Shown here piece by piece: positions 1-6,379 of a stretch of 9,908 bases of DNA. A program made the position numbers and the translations under genes. The notes beneath the pieces were generated by a model, which saw only the letters and a list, made by a program, of their open reading frames with translations, did not search any database and was not told the origin of the DNA. Each line of letters begins with the position of its first letter. Position 1 is the stretch's first letter. This DNA is from an uncultured Oscillospiraceae bacterium (GTDB lineage: Bacteria > Bacillota > Clostridia > Oscillospirales > Oscillospiraceae), in the NCBI GenBank assembly GCA_934565425.1, contig CAKTHW010000058.1:1-9908 (forward strand), in the 5' to 3' direction.

Positions 1-131
1 GAGTACAAGGATGAGCAACTATGCTATCCTACCCTGGGGGTTCTCCCTCCTAACTTGCACTATCTCCCATGATTCACCCCCTTTTCCCAAAACCTTTCCC
101 CAAAAACGCCCCTTTCTGTGCCATTTGTCCC

Positions 132-161
132 TTGACAAACCATGCCAAATTGTAGTATAGT
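132..161 (+). promoter_or_regulatory. sigma-A-type promoter of the ylxM-ffh operon
   Basis: A perfect -35 hexamer TTGACA (132-137) is followed after 18 bp by TATAGT (156-161), which matches the -10 consensus at five of six positions. Transcription would start near 168, about 50 bases before the ylxM start codon. This is the best promoter in the window and faces the translation operon. The start site is inferred from spacing only. Confidence 0.8.
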
Positions 162-169
162 ATCCATTG

Positions 170-193
170 TTGTAAAGCTCTCACCCTTTACAA
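170..193. promoter_or_regulatory. inverted repeat over the predicted transcription start (operator or 5' mRNA hairpin)
   Basis: TTGTAAAG (170-177) and CTTTACAA (186-193) are perfect 8-bp inverted arms separated by 8 bases. The dyad begins 9 bases after the -10 box, so it covers the first transcribed bases of the ylxM operon. It could be a repressor site, or a hairpin at the extreme 5' end of the mRNA. It is not the CIRCE (GAGTGCTAA-type) or the CtsR (GGTCAAA-type) operator. The bound factor is unknown. Confidence 0.5.
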
Positions 194-217
194 TCCGGAT
201 GGAAAGGAGACAAGCCC

Positions 218-583
218 ATGGATCAAAAGGCTTTTCATATGACCCTGCTCTTTGATTTTTATGGCGACTTGCTCACAGACCGGCAGAAGGAATTCTATGA
301 CCTCTACCACAACGAGGATCTCTCCCTAGCCGAGATCGCCGAGAACGCCGGCATCACCCGCCAAGGTGTGCGGGATGTGCTGGTGCGGGCGGAGAACACG
401 CTGGAGGAGCTGGAGGAGAAGACAGGCATCGTCCGCCGGTTTTTGGTGGTGCGTTCCGGTCTGAACACCATTGAAGAGGCCGCCAAGCGCATCGAGACCC
501 TCAATCAGGGGGCGCTCAACAGCAGCGAGCTGGCCGGGCTGGTCAAGACCATTCAGGAGACTGTAGACACATTAAAGGAGTAA
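218..583 (+). CDS. ylxM: YlxM-family (UPF0122) SRP-associated helix-turn-helix protein
   Basis: This small cytoplasmic protein (121 residues; relatives are about 110) belongs to the YlxM/UPF0122 family, which is encoded next to ffh in Firmicutes and linked to the signal recognition particle. The N-terminal LFDFYGDLLTDRQKEFYDLY segment is the family signature. Residues 35-58 (LSLAEIAENAGITRQGVRDV) form a helix-turn-helix like region 4 of sigma factors. A charged helix with E/L repeats follows (about 58-70). The C-terminal tail (about 80-121) is less conserved and probably helical. The ATG at 218 is supported by AAGGAG at 204-209, 8 bases upstream. Its stop lies 3 bases before ffh, so the two are transcribed together and probably translationally coupled. 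Whether it binds DNA or acts through Ffh cannot be told from sequence. Confidence 0.93.
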   Translation: MDQKAFHMTLLFDFYGDLLTDRQKEFYDLYHNEDLSLAEIAENAGITRQGVRDVLVRAENTLEELEEKTGIVRRFLVVRSGLNTIEEAAKRIETLNQGALNSSELAGLVKTIQETVDTLKE

Positions 584-586
584 TCC

Positions 587-2029
587 ATGGCATTTGAAGG
601 CTTAACGGAAAAACTGACATCGGTATTCAACAAACTCCGCGGCAAGGGCCATCTGTCCGAAGCGGACGTGAAGGAGGCCATGCGTGAGATCCGCCTGGCT
701 CTGTTGGAGGCGGACGTCAGTTATAAGGTAGTCAAGGACTTCATCAAGACCGTCACCGATCGTGCCATCGGCGAGGACATCCTAGCTTCGCTGACTCCGG
801 CGCAGATGGTCATCAAGATCGTCAACGAGGAGATGACCGCTCTCATGGGCGGCGAGGCTGCCCAGCTCAACTACGCTGACACCCCGCCTACGGTGGTCAT
901 GATGGTGGGTCTCCAGGGCGCTGGTAAGACCACCAACGCCGCAAAATTGGCCAACTTCCTCCGGGGCAAGAAGAGCCGCAGACCGTTGCTGGTCGCCTGC
1001 GACGTGTACCGTCCCGCTGCCATCAAGCAGTTGGAAGTGGTGGGCGCACAGCTGGACATCCCGGTGTTCCAGATGGGGCAGATCGACCCGGTGACCATCG
1101 CCAAGGAAGCGGTGGAACACGCCAAGAAGCATGGCAACGACCTGGTGTTCCTGGACACGGCCGGCCGACTCCATGTGGATGAGGAGCTGATGGACGAGCT
1201 GCGCAACATCAAGGCAGCGGTCAACCCCAACGAAATTTTGCTGGTCGTGGACGCCATGATCGGTCAGGACGCGGTGAACGCCGCCAGCGCCTTTGACGAA
1301 GCGCTGGACATCACCGGTGTGATGCTGACCAAGCTGGACGGTGACGCCCGCGGCGGTGCTGCTCTCTCCATCAAGGCCATCACCGGCAAGCCCATCAAAT
1401 TCATCGGCGTGGGCGAAAAGCTGGACGCCATCGAGATCTTCCACCCCGACCGGATGGCCAGCCGTATCCTGGGCATGGGCGACGTGCTCTCCCTGATTGA
1501 AAAGGCACAGGCTACCATCGACGAAGAAAAGGCGCAGGAGCTGGAGCAGAAGATCCGCAAGAACCGGTTCACCCTCCAGGATTTCTACGATCAGATCCAG
1601 GCCACCAAGAAGATGGGGTCGATGGGTGATATTCTGGGCAAGCTCCCCGGGCTGAGCGGCAAGATCGACGAGTCTCAGCTGGATGACAATATGTTCGCTA
1701 AGACCGAGGCCATCATCCTCTCTATGACCAAGAAGGAACGAGAGGACGCATCCATCATCAACGCCAGCCGCCGTCGCCGCATCGCCATGGGCAGCGGCAC
1801 CACAGTGGCGGACGTGAACGCCCTCTTGAAGCAGTTCGGCATGATGCAGACGCTGACCAAGCAGATGTCCCGCGGCAAGATGCCCCGCGGCCTGAAGGGT
1901 CTGCTGGGCGGCGGAGGCGGCTTCGACATGAACGCCCTGGGTGATATGGGGCGCGGCGGCTTCGGCATGGGCGCTCACAGCGCCGGGCGTCAGCGCAAGA
2001 GCAACAAGCGCAAGAAGAAAAAACGTTGA
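587..2029 (+). CDS. ffh: Signal recognition particle protein Ffh (SRP54 GTPase)
   Basis: Ffh binds 4.5S/scRNA and signal sequences of nascent membrane and secreted proteins and delivers ribosomes to FtsY at the membrane. At 480 residues it is slightly longer than typical (about 445-455). The helical N domain covers about 1-95. The GTPase G domain shows the P-loop GLQGAGKTT (108-116), the DTAGR motif (190-194) and TKLDGD (248-253). The methionine-rich M domain (about 325-435) carries the RNA-binding signature around [17 protein letters not shown] (394-410). The C-terminus (440-480) is a glycine/methionine-rich tail ending in a run of lysines and arginines, which accounts for the extra length and may add RNA or membrane contact. 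The SD sequence AAAGGAG (574-580) lies inside the end of ylxM. The stop TGA overlaps a TTG that opens the extended rpsP frame. All key GTPase motifs are intact. Confidence 0.98.
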   Translation: MAFEGLTEKLTSVFNKLRGKGHLSEADVKEAMREIRLALLEADVSYKVVKDFIKTVTDRAIGEDILASLTPAQMVIKIVNEEMTALMGGEAAQLNYADTPPTVVMMVGLQGAGKTTNAAKLANFLRGKKSRRPLLVACDVYRPAAIKQLEVVGAQLDIPVFQMGQIDPVTIAKEAVEHAKKHGNDLVFLDTAGRLHVDEELMDELRNIKAAVNPNEILLVVDAMIGQDAVNAASAFDEALDITGVMLTKLDGDARGGAALSIKAITGKPIKFIGVGEKLDAIEIFHPDRMASRILGMGDVLSLIEKAQATIDEEKAQELEQKIRKNRFTLQDFYDQIQATKKMGSMGDILGKLPGLSGKIDESQLDDNMFAKTEAIILSMTKKEREDASIINASRRRRIAMGSGTTVADVNALLKQFGMMQTLTKQMSRGKMPRGLKGLLGGGGGFDMNALGDMGRGGFGMGAHSAGRQRKSNKRKKKKR

Positions 2030-2286
2030 TTCGCGTTGGAAAACGCTGGTCATATATTGAACTTTTATTTGGAGGTGCTAAGAAGTCCCCCTTCTATCGC
2101 ATCGTCGTGGCCGATTCCCGCTATCCCCGTGATGGCCGTTTCATCGAACAGCTGGGTACCTACAATCCCCTGGTCGAGCCGGCAGAAGTCAAGGTTGACG
2201 CGGAACGCGCTCAGGCTTGGATCAAGACTGGTGCTCAGCCTACTGATACCGTAAAGCGTCTGCTGAAACAGGCCGGTGTCCTGTAA
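2026..2286 (+). CDS. rpsP: 30S ribosomal protein S16, abnormal or truncated 5' end
   Basis: S16 is a primary 30S assembly protein that binds 16S rRNA. From [20 protein letters not shown] onward the protein is a normal S16 through to its end ([10 protein letters not shown]), with coding from about 2074 to 2286. The family's usual start, of the type M-(A)-V-K-I-R-L-R-R-M-G-A-K-K, is missing. In its place the frame runs upstream through what looks like leader DNA to a TTG (2026) overlapping the ffh stop, giving an unrelated start ([16 protein letters not shown]). A strong ribosome binding site, GGAGG (2071-2075), sits directly on the GGT-GCT-AAG-AAG codons with no ATG after it. No in-frame ATG, GTG or other TTG exists between 2026 and the conserved part. 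The likeliest reading is a 30-40 bp deletion, or an assembly error, joining leader and codon 10 or so. Identity is certain; start and function are doubtful. Confidence 0.85.
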   Translation: MIRVGKRWSYIELLFGGAKKSPFYRIVVADSRYPRDGRFIEQLGTYNPLVEPAEVKVDAERAQAWIKTGAQPTDTVKRLLKQAGVL

Positions 2287-2307
2287 TCGCTGAGAGGAGA
2301 CTCACAC

Positions 2308-2538
2308 ATGAAAGAGCTGTTGACCTACATTGCAAGAAATCTGGTGGAAAAGCCGGATGAAGTTTCTGTCAACGAAATTGATTGTGATGGCGAGATCGTT
2401 CTGGAACTCCGGGTGGCCCCGGAGGATATGGGCAAGGTCATTGGCCGCCAGGGTCGGATCGCGAAAGAGATCCGCACCGTAGTCCGTTCCCTCGCCCAGC
2501 GGAAGAACACCAGGGTCTCCGTGGAGATCCTGGACTGA
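2308..2538 (+). CDS. khpA: KhpA-family KH-domain RNA-binding protein
   Basis: A single-KH-domain protein of 76 residues, the normal length for KhpA (formerly YlqC). In Gram-positive bacteria KhpA works with KhpB/Jag as an RNA chaperone affecting cell elongation and division. Residues 28-76 form the type II KH fold, with the RNA-gripping GxxG loop visible as GRQG (46-49) inside MGKVIGRQGRIAKEIR. The ATG at 2308 has AGGAG (2295-2299) 8 bases upstream, and the gene starts 21 bases after the rpsP stop. Its place between rpsP and rimM is the canonical Firmicutes arrangement. A compound inverted repeat begins two bases after its stop. Nothing in the protein looks unusual. Confidence 0.95.
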   Translation: MKELLTYIARNLVEKPDEVSVNEIDCDGEIVLELRVAPEDMGKVIGRQGRIAKEIRTVVRSLAQRKNTRVSVEILD

Positions 2539-2539
2539 G

Positions 2540-2602
2540 AGCACTGCCGTATCAGGAATATCCGGTAACTTCGTGTCCGCCGGATTCTTGTGCGGCAGTG
2601 CT
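2540..2602 (+). terminator. compound inverted repeat between khpA and rimM (terminator or processing hairpin)
   Basis: AGCACTGCCG (2540-2549) and CGGCAGTGCT (2593-2602) are perfect 10-bp inverted arms. Nested inside is a second perfect pair, ATCCGG (2560-2565) and CCGGAT (2580-2585), around a 14-base loop. The RNA would form a two-tier stem just downstream of the khpA stop. The following bases (CTTTCTATTCT) are only partly U-rich, so this may be a weak terminator, an attenuator reducing rimM-trmD expression, or an RNA-processing or stability element. Confidence 0.45.
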
Positions 2603-2654
2603 TTCTATTCTATGGAAAACAGATGATGATAGATAGATGCAGGAGTAAAGTAAG

Positions 2655-3152
2655 ATGACACAAGCGAATTACCTGGAAGTGGGCAAGATCCTGAACACCC
2701 ACGGCGTCCGTGGGGAGCTGAAGGTCCAGCCCTGGCTGGACACCCCCCAACTGTTTCAGGCACTCCCCCAGCTCTTCGTCAACGGCAAGCCCTACACCGT
2801 CCAGTCCGTCCGGATGCAGGGGCCCAACGTGCTGGTGATGCTGGAGGGCATCACCTCCATCGACGACGCTCTGCCCCTGAAAGGCCGGGTGGCCTCTGCC
2901 AAGCGGGAAGACATCCCGTTGGAGGAAGGGCGGCACTTTGTGGCCGACCTGATCGGGTTGCAGGCCAAGAATGTGGAGACCGGCGAACTGTTCGGCAAGG
3001 TCACGGAGATCTCCGAGTATCCCGCCCACGACGTCTACGTGGTGGAGGGCGAGAAGACCTACCTCATCCCCGACGTGCCCGCCTTTGTGAAGGAGCTGAA
3101 CGTGGCGGAAGGGTACATTGCCTTCCAAGTGTTGGAGGGGATGGCTCAATGA
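2655..3152 (+). CDS. rimM: 16S rRNA-processing / 30S maturation factor RimM
   Basis: RimM binds ribosomal protein S19 and helps the 30S head mature. The 165-residue length is typical. The N-terminal RimM beta-barrel (about 6-85) opens with the family motif [15 protein letters not shown] (10-24). The C-terminal PRC-barrel (about 92-162) includes [12 protein letters not shown] and the conserved [12 protein letters not shown] stretch (137-148). The ATG at 2655 follows AGGAG (2641-2645) by 9 bases. The stop overlaps the trmD start in an ATGA (3149-3152), so the two are probably translationally coupled. The 116-base gap from khpA, filled mostly by a hairpin, is the largest break inside the operon. 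Confidence 0.97.
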   Translation: MTQANYLEVGKILNTHGVRGELKVQPWLDTPQLFQALPQLFVNGKPYTVQSVRMQGPNVLVMLEGITSIDDALPLKGRVASAKREDIPLEEGRHFVADLIGLQAKNVETGELFGKVTEISEYPAHDVYVVEGEKTYLIPDVPAFVKELNVAEGYIAFQVLEGMAQ

Positions 3153-3916
3153 GGATCGACATTATGACCCTGTTCCCGGAGACGGTGGGTGATATGATGA
3201 ATGAATCCATTTTGGGGCGCGCCCAGGAGCGGGATTATATCAAGATCGAGTGCCATCAGATCCGGGACTACACCACCAACAAGCAGAACCAGGTGGACGA
3301 CTACCCCTACGGCGGCGGTCACGGCGCCGTCCTTCAGGCGGACCCGCTGTTCCGGTGCTGGGAGCACATCTGCCAGGAGGTGGGACAACCCCGTGTCCAC
3401 ACCATCTATATGTCCCCCTGCGGCAAGACCTTCTGCCAGGCGGAGGCCAAGCGGCTGGCGCGGGAGTTTGACAACCTCATCTTGGTGTGCGGCCACTACG
3501 AGGGCATCGACGAGCGCTTCATCGAGGAGTGCGTAGACGAGGAGATGAGCCTGGGAGATTTTGTCCTCACCGGCGGCGAATACGCCGCTATGGCCATCGC
3601 CGACGCCGTGTGCCGGCTCTGCCCCGGGGTGCTGTCCACGCCGGAGTGCTACGAGAATGAGAGCCACTGGGATGGGCTGTTGGAGTACCCGCAATATTCC
3701 CGCCCCTACGAGTGGCACGGACGGAAGGTGCCGGACATTCTGCTTTCTGGGCATCACGCCAACATCGCCAAGTGGCGGAGGAAGATGTCCCTGCGCCGGA
3801 CACGGGAGCGGCGGCCGGATATGTACGCTAAGCTGGACCTGTCCTCCAAAGCTGACCAGAAGCTGCTGGCCGAGATGGAGGCGGAAGACCGTGCGGCACA
3901 GGCGGAGCAGAAATGA
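3149..3916 (+). CDS. trmD: tRNA (guanine37-N1)-methyltransferase TrmD
   Basis: TrmD transfers a methyl group from S-adenosylmethionine to N1 of G37 in tRNAs that have G36, preventing +1 frameshifts. The protein is 255 residues, a normal length. It shows the N-terminal IDIMTLFPE start, the [13 protein letters not shown] substrate segment (50-62), and the trefoil-knot SAM pocket motifs [13 protein letters not shown] (112-124) and [11 protein letters not shown] (134-144). The interdomain segment [16 protein letters not shown] (171-186) precedes the C-terminal tRNA-binding helices. By alignment from memory, Glu171 occupies the place of the catalytic Asp169 of the E. coli enzyme; this conservative change also occurs in my recollection of clostridial relatives. 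The last 15 residues are a charged, Ala/Glu-rich tail. The gene overlaps rimM by 4 bases and ends the operon. Confidence 0.97.
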   Translation: MRIDIMTLFPETVGDMMNESILGRAQERDYIKIECHQIRDYTTNKQNQVDDYPYGGGHGAVLQADPLFRCWEHICQEVGQPRVHTIYMSPCGKTFCQAEAKRLAREFDNLILVCGHYEGIDERFIEECVDEEMSLGDFVLTGGEYAAMAIADAVCRLCPGVLSTPECYENESHWDGLLEYPQYSRPYEWHGRKVPDILLSGHHANIAKWRRKMSLRRTRERRPDMYAKLDLSSKADQKLLAEMEAEDRAAQAEQK

Positions 3917-3924
3917 TTTGACCT

Positions 3925-3963
3925 CAAAGAACGGTGTGACCTGCACAGGCGCACCGTTCTTTG
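3925..3963 (+). terminator. hairpin terminator after trmD
   Basis: CAAAGAACGGTG (3925-3936) and CACCGTTCTTTG (3952-3963) are perfect 12-bp inverted arms with a 15-base loop, starting 8 bases after the trmD stop. The T residues inside the right arm (TTCTTTG) and the later ATTT give only a modest U-tract. It is best read as the operon's terminator, although release might be partial. Confidence 0.65.
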
Positions 3964-3977
3964 CGCATTTCCGGCGT

Positions 3978-3994
3978 TGTTACGGAGCGTAACA
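3978..3994. promoter_or_regulatory. 17-bp operator-like inverted repeat upstream of the XRE regulator
   Basis: TGTTACG (3978-3984) and CGTAACA (3988-3994) are perfect 7-bp arms around GAG. The short spacer suits a dimeric DNA-binding protein better than an RNA hairpin. Arms of the TTACG/CGTAA type are common in MerR- and XRE-type operators. It lies 83 bases before the XRE start codon and just behind the trmD terminator, so autoregulation is a natural guess. No experimental operator is recognised. Confidence 0.45.
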
Positions 3995-4014
3995 GCCTTG
4001 TCATGGCTAGTCGA

Positions 4015-4043
4015 TTGCATTTTTGACCCTTTTGCGCTACATT
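4015..4043 (+). promoter_or_regulatory. weak candidate promoter for the XRE gene
   Basis: TTGCAT (4015-4020) is separated by 17 bp from TACATT (4038-4043), 33 bases before the ATG at 4077. The hexamers match consensus at only three and four positions. An alternative -35, TTGACC (4023-4028), has no good -10 at the right distance. It is listed because a promoter is expected here after the trmD hairpin. Confidence 0.25.
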
Positions 4044-4076
4044 GAGTGCAGTAAGACACAGAAGGAGGTCCTCTCG

Positions 4077-4667
4077 ATGACATTAGGCGAAAAGTTAAAG
4101 GAAGCGAGAAAGCAGGCCAGCCTCTCTCAGGAACAGCTGGCGGAGAAGCTGGGGGTGTCCCGTTCTGCGGTGGCAAAGTGGGAGACCGGCAACGGGATTC
4201 CTGATGTGGGGAACCTGAAGGTCATCGCACAGCTGCTCAATGTGAGCATCGACTATCTGCTGGATGACAGCGAAGGGGTGGATGTGTCAGTGCTGCGGGA
4301 GCCGTATGACCTATCGGCGTACGGGAAGGGCAGTAAGTTCACCAAGAAGGACCGGGTGGTGCGAGACAAGTTCCCGGATGGAGAGATCCACACGCTCATT
4401 GCGGAAAAGAAGCTGACCCGTGGCGAAAAGGTCGTGGATAACCTCCTGGGCATTTTGACCGACGCGCCATTTGGCATCCCCAGCCTTATCAACTCCATCA
4501 AGAACACGGATAAGCAGTTCTATTTGGTGGAGCAGGACGGCAAGCAATTCTTTGTGACTGTCACGGATGAATCCATCGAAAGCCGTCAGCTGGCGAAGCA
4601 CTTGGAGGGGAAAAAGTTCGAGCTGGATGACTGGAAATTTGTGAAGTGTGAAAAGCCTGTGGAATGA
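4077..4667 (+). CDS. XRE-family helix-turn-helix transcriptional regulator
   Basis: This protein of 196 residues has an N-terminal Cro/C1-type (XRE) DNA-binding domain at about 4-62. It reads LGEKLKEARKQASLSQEQLA, then LGVSRSAVAKWETGNGIPD, which contains the recognition helix, and ends in VSIDYLLDD. The remaining 130 residues match no family I can name. They contain a charged stretch (80-120), a hydrophobic segment with glycines and prolines (PFGIPSL, about 131-137) and a beta-rich C-terminus with QFYLVEQDGKQFFVTV (147-162), possibly a ligand- or protein-binding domain. ATG 4077 is chosen over the in-frame upstream TTG at 4023 because GGAGG (4064-4068) sits 8 bases before it and the XRE domain begins there. 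The gene stands alone on the plus strand, convergent with the lipoprotein gene. It may regulate itself through the dyad at 3978-3994; other targets are unknown. Confidence 0.9.
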   Translation: MTLGEKLKEARKQASLSQEQLAEKLGVSRSAVAKWETGNGIPDVGNLKVIAQLLNVSIDYLLDDSEGVDVSVLREPYDLSAYGKGSKFTKKDRVVRDKFPDGEIHTLIAEKKLTRGEKVVDNLLGILTDAPFGIPSLINSIKNTDKQFYLVEQDGKQFFVTVTDESIESRQLAKHLEGKKFELDDWKFVKCEKPVE

Positions 4668-4668
4668 C

Positions 4669-4710
4669 AAAAACCCGTCTGACTTCCGATCAGAAATCAG
4701 ACGGGTTTTT
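4669..4710. terminator. bidirectional rho-independent terminator
   Basis: AAAAACCCGTCTGA (4669-4682) and TCAGACGGGTTTTT (4697-4710) form a perfect 14-bp stem with a 14-base loop. There is a T-run on the plus-strand side and an A-run on the other. It begins two bases after the XRE stop and ends 9 bases before the end of the opposite-strand lipoprotein gene, so it can stop transcription from both directions. Confidence 0.93.
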
Positions 4711-4719
4711 ATCACGTTT

Positions 4720-6354
4720 TTATGCGGTCTTCACCGTCAGCGGCAGTTTCAGCTGGAAATACTGGCACAGCTCCTCCATGGCGCTGGCCATATCCCCACT
4801 GGCGTTGTCGGCGTAGATGGAGTACTCATACACCACCGCGTACTGGCTGCCCTTCACCTGGGTGATGACGCTGAGCCAGGTCACCTGGCAGTTCCGATCC
4901 GGGTCCTGGTAGGCAAAACCGGCGGCGCAGGCAGTCCCCTTCTCGTTGGACACCACCTGGGTGGCCTTTTGGAGGATCTTGTACTCCCACTCGGTCTGAT
5001 AGGTATCCACGTAGGTGTCCACGCTCTCCTTCAAGATCTCCGTGGGCTTCCGGCCGGCCAGCTCGATGTCGTACACGTTGCCCTCCCAGCCGCTGGCGCT
5101 CTGGTAGACGCTGTAGGGCAGGTCGTCCGTCCCCTTGTCCGCCTCTGCGTACTCTGCGCCGGGCACCATGGGCAGGGTGACCTTCTTGTCGTCCTCGGTG
5201 GCCATATCCATGGCTTTCAGATGGGGGTACCCTTTCAGCTCAGACAGCTTCAAGTCAGAGCCGTAATCCCGGGTGTCGTCCCCTTCCTCCTGATAGCGCT
5301 TGTCCCAGTCGAACTCCGCCGGAAGGTCTTCCTCCGCCTGGGTGGTGTTGTTGGCGTTGGCGATGGCCTGGTCGCTCAGGTACACGTTCGCCAGCTCTTC
5401 CGCCACGTCCGACTGCTTCTGCCACTGTTCCGGTGCCGTCCACTTCTCCGGCGCCTGTTTCAGCGGCGTCACCGTGGCCTTCACGTAATGGGGATTGTCC
5501 CCCTTCTCCACGGCAGTCAGGCTGTATACGCCCTCCTTGCTCTTGGTCACCGTCGCTTCCAGCGCAGTGCCCTTGGCCACACCGCTGTCCTGGAGCGCGG
5601 TCAAGTCGTCCTGATATTCCGCCCACTGGTTCTCCAAATAGTCCTTGCTGCTCCAACCGGCCATAGCCAGGGTATCCTCTACCCCGTTCAGCAACAGGGT
5701 CAGCAGGTCACAATAGGCTTCCTCGTTCTCGGTCAGCTGGGTGAGCCAGTTGGTCTGGAAGGTGCCCAGGGCGTCCTCCTTCAGGGAGAGGGTGTACGTC
5801 CCATCCTGCTCGGTCACCGAGTCCTTCAACTCCTTGCCCAGGCCGTTGTACCACTTGTTGAACGCCTCGCTGGCCTTGGAACTCTCCTCCCACAGAGAGA
5901 AGGTGTCCGCCTCCAGCGTGACCTTCACGTACTTGCCGTTCAGGGTCTTCCGCGCCTTGTCCAGGGTCTTGATGTCGTCGCTGTAGTCCTCGGTGTCGGT
6001 GGTCATGGCCTGGTACTGCTGTTCCAGATAGGCGATCCAGTCGTCCAGCTGCAAGTAGATGTCCTTCCCGTCCACCATGATGTGCATGGAGCCCAGGGTC
6101 TTGTCCCCCTTCTCGAAGGTGGTCAAGGTCAAGTCCGCCTGGCCGTTGCTCTTGGAGACGGTGCCGGTGAGCTTTTTCCCGGCCTGGCCGGTCTCGTCCT
6201 GGGTGGAGATGACCTCCAGCTGGTAGTCCTTCTGGTTTTTGGCCTCCTTCAAGGTGTTCAGCAGGTCGTCCGCCGCGCCATTGCCGCCGCAGCCGGTGAG
6301 CAGGGTCAGCGGCAGGCAGAGGGTCAGCAGGATCGCACAGAGTTTCTTCTTCAT
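4720..6354 (-). CDS. Putative secreted lipoprotein of unknown function
   Basis: A 544-residue protein with a clear lipoprotein signal peptide: lysines at 2-4, a hydrophobic core (5-18) and the lipobox LTGC with the lipidated cysteine at 22. It is expected on the outer face of the cytoplasmic membrane. I do not recognise the family. The first part (about 30-312) consists of short alternating strand-like stretches and helices rich in Lys, Asp and Thr (for example TGTVSKSNGQADLTLTTFEK and KGTALEATVTKSKEGVYSLT), reminiscent of beta-sheet lipoproteins that cradle ligands. An Asn/Gln/Glu-rich linker (about 331-362) leads to a second part (about 363-544) with aromatic-rich strands and cysteines at 476, 489 and 530. 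The ATG at 6354 has GGAAAGGAG upstream. The gene starts 25 bp after mnmA, suggesting cotranscription, but a functional link is not implied. It ends at the shared terminator. Confidence 0.85.
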   Translation of the reverse strand: MKKKLCAILLTLCLPLTLLTGCGGNGAADDLLNTLKEAKNQKDYQLEVISTQDETGQAGKKLTGTVSKSNGQADLTLTTFEKGDKTLGSMHIMVDGKDIYLQLDDWIAYLEQQYQAMTTDTEDYSDDIKTLDKARKTLNGKYVKVTLEADTFSLWEESSKASEAFNKWYNGLGKELKDSVTEQDGTYTLSLKEDALGTFQTNWLTQLTENEEAYCDLLTLLLNGVEDTLAMAGWSSKDYLENQWAEYQDDLTALQDSGVAKGTALEATVTKSKEGVYSLTAVEKGDNPHYVKATVTPLKQAPEKWTAPEQWQKQSDVAEELANVYLSDQAIANANNTTQAEEDLPAEFDWDKRYQEEGDDTRDYGSDLKLSELKGYPHLKAMDMATEDDKKVTLPMVPGAEYAEADKGTDDLPYSVYQSASGWEGNVYDIELAGRKPTEILKESVDTYVDTYQTEWEYKILQKATQVVSNEKGTACAAGFAYQDPDRNCQVTWLSVITQVKGSQYAVVYEYSIYADNASGDMASAMEELCQYFQLKLPLTVKTA

Positions 6355-6379
6355 AGGCTTTGGCTCCTTTCCGTTCCAG

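Noticed and set aside
1..72. Possible C-terminal tail of an upstream gene (open frame ending TGA at 70-72)
   Set aside because: The 23 codons give no recognisable motif, and FtsY, a common upstream neighbour, ends differently. Positions 1-131 otherwise hold a C-rich tract with no gene I can support.
11..160. 49-codon plus-strand frame starting at ATG 11
   Set aside because: It has no ribosome binding site and runs through the operon promoter.
2033..2046. Small GCGTT-GGAA-AACGC hairpin after ffh
   Set aside because: A 5-bp stem with no U-tract is too weak to call a terminator, though it supports reading this stretch as non-coding leader rather than rpsP.
782..2053. 423-codon open frame on the minus strand opposite ffh
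   Set aside because: It is antisense to a complete Ffh, and its His/Leu/Ala/Gly-rich product shows no domain pattern.
2621..2640. Short GATGAT/GATAGATAGAT repeats before rimM
   Set aside because: They are only a few copies of a 3-4 base unit, too short to distinguish from chance; the rimM SD follows immediately.
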